From positions 522,897-530,230 of the forward strand of contig NZ_CP048741.1 in the NCBI RefSeq assembly GCF_018336475.1: a stretch of 7,334 nt of DNA. Reading direction: 5' to 3'. The stretch's first letter is position 1. Each line of letters begins with the position of its first letter. Shown here piece by piece: positions 5,177 to 7,334 of this stretch. The notes under the pieces were generated by a model. It ran no database searches, had not been told where the DNA came from, and saw only the letters and a list, made by a program, of their open reading frames with translations. The stretch comes from Romboutsia sp. 13368 (GTDB taxonomy: Bacteria; Bacillota; Clostridia; Peptostreptococcales; Peptostreptococcaceae). The position numbers were made by a program, and so were the translations under genes.

Positions 5177-7242
5177 TGAATAACTACCTTTTATTTGAAG
5201 TTGGTGTTGAAGAATTACCATCAAGATTTGTAAGTAGTACTTTAGATCAAATCAAAAACAACTTAACAAAGATGTTTAATGAAAATAGAATAGAATTCGA
5301 TAATATAAAAACATATGGAACACCTAGAAGATTAACTTTTATAGTTGAAAACATAAGTGAAAAACAAAGTAACTTAGAAGAAGAAGTTAAAGGTCCTTCA
5401 AAGAAAATAGCATTAGATGCTGATGGAAACTTTACAAAACCTGCATTAGGATTTATGAAGAGTAAAGGTCTTAAAGAAGAAGATGTTGTTTTCAAAACAG
5501 TAGGAAAAGATGAATACATATTTGGAACAATAAGACAAGAAGGAAAAGAAACTAGTGAAGTTTTAAAATCTATATTACCTGAGGCTGTAAAAAATGTAAC
5601 TTTCCCTAAAGCTATGCGTTGGGGTGGAAGAAACATGAGATTTGCTAGACCTATAAGATGGATGGTTACTTTATTAAATGATAAAGTATTTGAAATTGAT
5701 TTAGAAGGCATAATATCATCTAATGTTACAAAAGGACATAGATTCTTAGGACAAAGTGAATTTGAAGTTAACTCATTAGAAGATTACTTAACTAAGTTAG
5801 AAGAAAACTTCGTAATATTAGATCAAGATAAGAGAAAAGAACTTATAAGAAAACAATGTATAGAAGTTGCTAATTCTTTAGGTGGAGAAGTTGAATTTGA
5901 TGAGGATTTATTAGAAGAAGTTACTCATCTAGTTGAATATCCAACAGCATTTTATGGAGAATTTGATGAAGATTATGCTAAGTTACCAAAAGAAGTTGTA
6001 ACAACTCCTATGCAACAACATCAAAGATACTTCCCAGTTGTTAAAGATGGGAAATTATTACCTAACTTTATAGCTGTTAGAAATGGTAATGATTATAGAA
6101 TAGATAAAGTTAAAGCTGGTAATGAAAAAGTTTTAGTTGCTAGATTAGAAGATGCATTATTCTTCTACAAAGAAGATACTAAAAAGACTTTAGAAAGCTA
6201 CACAGAAAAATTAAAGAGTGTAGTATTCCAAGCTAAATTAGGTACAGTATATGATAAAACTTTAAGAATAGAAAATTTAAGTTCTAATATAATAGATTTA
6301 TTAAATTTACAACAAGATAAAGAAGATGCTAAGAGAGCAGCTAAGCTTTGTAAATCAGACTTAGTTACAAATATGGTATTTGAATTTACAGAGCTTCAAG
6401 GTATCATGGGAAGAGAATACGCTAAAGTTAGCGGTGAAAATGAAGCTGTTTGTGAAGCTATATTTGAACATTACCTACCAAGATTTGCAGGTGATATACT
6501 TCCTAAAACTAATGCTGGTATAGCTTTAGCTATAGCTGACAAGTTAGATTCTATAGCAGGATTCTTTGCAATAGGAATACAACCAACAGGATCTCAAGAT
6601 CCATATGCTCTAAGACGTCAAGCATTAGGTATACTTAATATAATAATGGATAGTAAATTAGATATAGACTTAAAGAAATTAGTAGAATTATCTTTAGAAA
6701 ATTACTCTAACTTAGAATTTAATAAAGATGAAGTAATAAATTCTATAATGGAATTCTTTAAAGAAAGAATTAAAAACTTATTCAGAGATTTAGGTATAAG
6801 ATATGATGTAATAGAAGCTGTATTAAGCTCTGACATAAATGATATATCTGATATGTACTTAAGAGCAAATGAGCTTAATAACTGGTTAAATAAAGATGAA
6901 TTAGTTGAAATGCTTACAGCATTTAATAGAGTTTCTACACTAGCTCAAAAAGCTATATCTAGCGAAGTTAATGAAAGTTTATTAAAAGAAGAAGCTGAAA
7001 TTAATTTATACAAAGAATTTAATAATACAAAAGCTAAAGTTTACGAATTATTAAAAGAAAAGAGATATAGTGAAGCTCTAGATAGCTTTGCATCATTAAG
7101 ACCATCTATAGATGCAATGTTTGATAGTGTAATGGTAATGGATAAAGATGAAGCTATAAAAAATAATAGATTAGGATTATTAAAGCAAATATACGATACT
7201 ATGTTAAGTATATGTGACTTATCTAAAATAGTTTATAAATAA
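5176..7242 (+). CDS. glyS: Glycyl-tRNA synthetase beta subunit
   Basis: Partner of GlyQ that binds tRNA-Gly and is needed for charging. The 688 residues match the usual beta-subunit length. Recognisable landmarks in order: LLFEVGVEELPSRF at the N terminus (5-18), YGTPRRL (47-53), FPKAMRWGGRNMRFARPIRW (143-162), TPMQQHQRYFPV (277-288), an HD-like helical region around 328-460 (FFYKEDTKKTL, then HYLPRFAGDILP), and the strongly conserved IQPTGSQDPYALRRQA (468-483). The C-terminal region (about 585-680, from FNRVSTLAQKA) fits the DALR-type anticodon-binding domain. The start overlaps the glyQ stop (TAATG), with AAAGGAAGG (5158-5166) nine bases before it. An intrinsic terminator follows directly. 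No truncation or frameshift is seen. Confidence 0.98.
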   Translation: MNNYLLFEVGVEELPSRFVSSTLDQIKNNLTKMFNENRIEFDNIKTYGTPRRLTFIVENISEKQSNLEEEVKGPSKKIALDADGNFTKPALGFMKSKGLKEEDVVFKTVGKDEYIFGTIRQEGKETSEVLKSILPEAVKNVTFPKAMRWGGRNMRFARPIRWMVTLLNDKVFEIDLEGIISSNVTKGHRFLGQSEFEVNSLEDYLTKLEENFVILDQDKRKELIRKQCIEVANSLGGEVEFDEDLLEEVTHLVEYPTAFYGEFDEDYAKLPKEVVTTPMQQHQRYFPVVKDGKLLPNFIAVRNGNDYRIDKVKAGNEKVLVARLEDALFFYKEDTKKTLESYTEKLKSVVFQAKLGTVYDKTLRIENLSSNIIDLLNLQQDKEDAKRAAKLCKSDLVTNMVFEFTELQGIMGREYAKVSGENEAVCEAIFEHYLPRFAGDILPKTNAGIALAIADKLDSIAGFFAIGIQPTGSQDPYALRRQALGILNIIMDSKLDIDLKKLVELSLENYSNLEFNKDEVINSIMEFFKERIKNLFRDLGIRYDVIEAVLSSDINDISDMYLRANELNNWLNKDELVEMLTAFNRVSTLAQKAISSEVNESLLKEEAEINLYKEFNNTKAKVYELLKEKRYSEALDSFASLRPSIDAMFDSVMVMDKDEAIKNNRLGLLKQIYDTMLSICDLSKIVYK

Positions 7243-7247
7243 TAATT

Positions 7248-7280
7248 TAGGGGGAATATTAATTCCTCCTATTTATTTTT
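7248..7280 (+). terminator. Intrinsic terminator after glyS
   Basis: TAGGGGGAAT (7248-7257) pairs with ATTCCTCCTA (7262-7271) over 10 bp with one G-U pair and a four-base loop, followed by TTTATTTTT (7272-7280). It begins six bases after the glyS stop and closes the glyQS unit. The remaining bases to 7334 are A/T-rich with no gene visible. Confidence 0.85.
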
Positions 7281-7334
7281 ATAATTAAAAATAAAATTTA
7301 GATTTGTGGGTATTTATAAGATATATAAATAGAT

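Noticed and set aside
5247..5711. Antisense reading frame (154 codons) opposite glyS
   Set aside because: It lies wholly inside the highly conserved glyS coding sequence, and its product is hydrophobic and Ser/Phe-rich, as shadow frames here are. The shorter antisense frames in era, mgtE, recO and glyQ were rejected for the same reason.
7281..7334. Start or promoter of a following gene after glyS
   Set aside because: The tail is A/T-rich with no ATG preceded by a ribosome site. TTGTGG (7304-7309) lacks a -10 box at proper spacing.

Overview
The window is a very A/T-rich, low-GC Gram-positive chromosomal segment. All recognised genes lie on the + strand. The gene content (era, a YqzL-type small gene, recO, two-subunit glyQ/glyS), the heavy use of AGA and A/T-ending codons and the strong AGGAGG-type ribosome sites fit class Clostridia. 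My best guess is the Peptostreptococcaceae (Clostridioides-like), inferred from general resemblance and not from a database match. No mobile element, CRISPR array, tRNA or rRNA is visible, and this is core-genome territory.

Layout: positions 1-320 are a non-coding, extremely A/T-rich stretch with one plausible extended -10 promoter (21-29) and a degenerate direct repeat. Then come era (321-1211) and mgtE (1223-2602), separated by 11 nt and probably co-transcribed. A 13-bp hairpin with a T-run (2621-2669) closes that unit. Its right arm contains the Shine-Dalgarno of the next gene, a 52-codon yqzL-like ORF (2674-2832). yqzL overlaps recO (2798-3571) by 35 nt, and recO overlaps a GTG-started gene for a UBA-like/DUF4342 protein (3564-4169) by 8 nt. 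These three form a tightly coupled unit. Next is a sigma-A-type promoter with a perfect -35 and a dyad in its spacer (4183-4211), then a terminator-like hairpin (4234-4264) and glyQ-glyS (4298-5176, 5176-7242; TAATG overlap). A final intrinsic terminator lies at 7248-7280.

Functionally the window combines ribosome assembly (Era), magnesium import (MgtE), recombinational repair (RecO) and glycine charging of tRNA (GlyQS), plus two poorly characterised proteins. The protein-coding content is ordinary. The most interesting signals are in the junctions: the hairpin that hides the yqzL ribosome site and may also contain a promoter, the long yqzL/recO dual-coding overlap, and the promoter-dyad-hairpin arrangement ahead of glyQS in place of a T-box. 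I found no convincing previously undescribed system.
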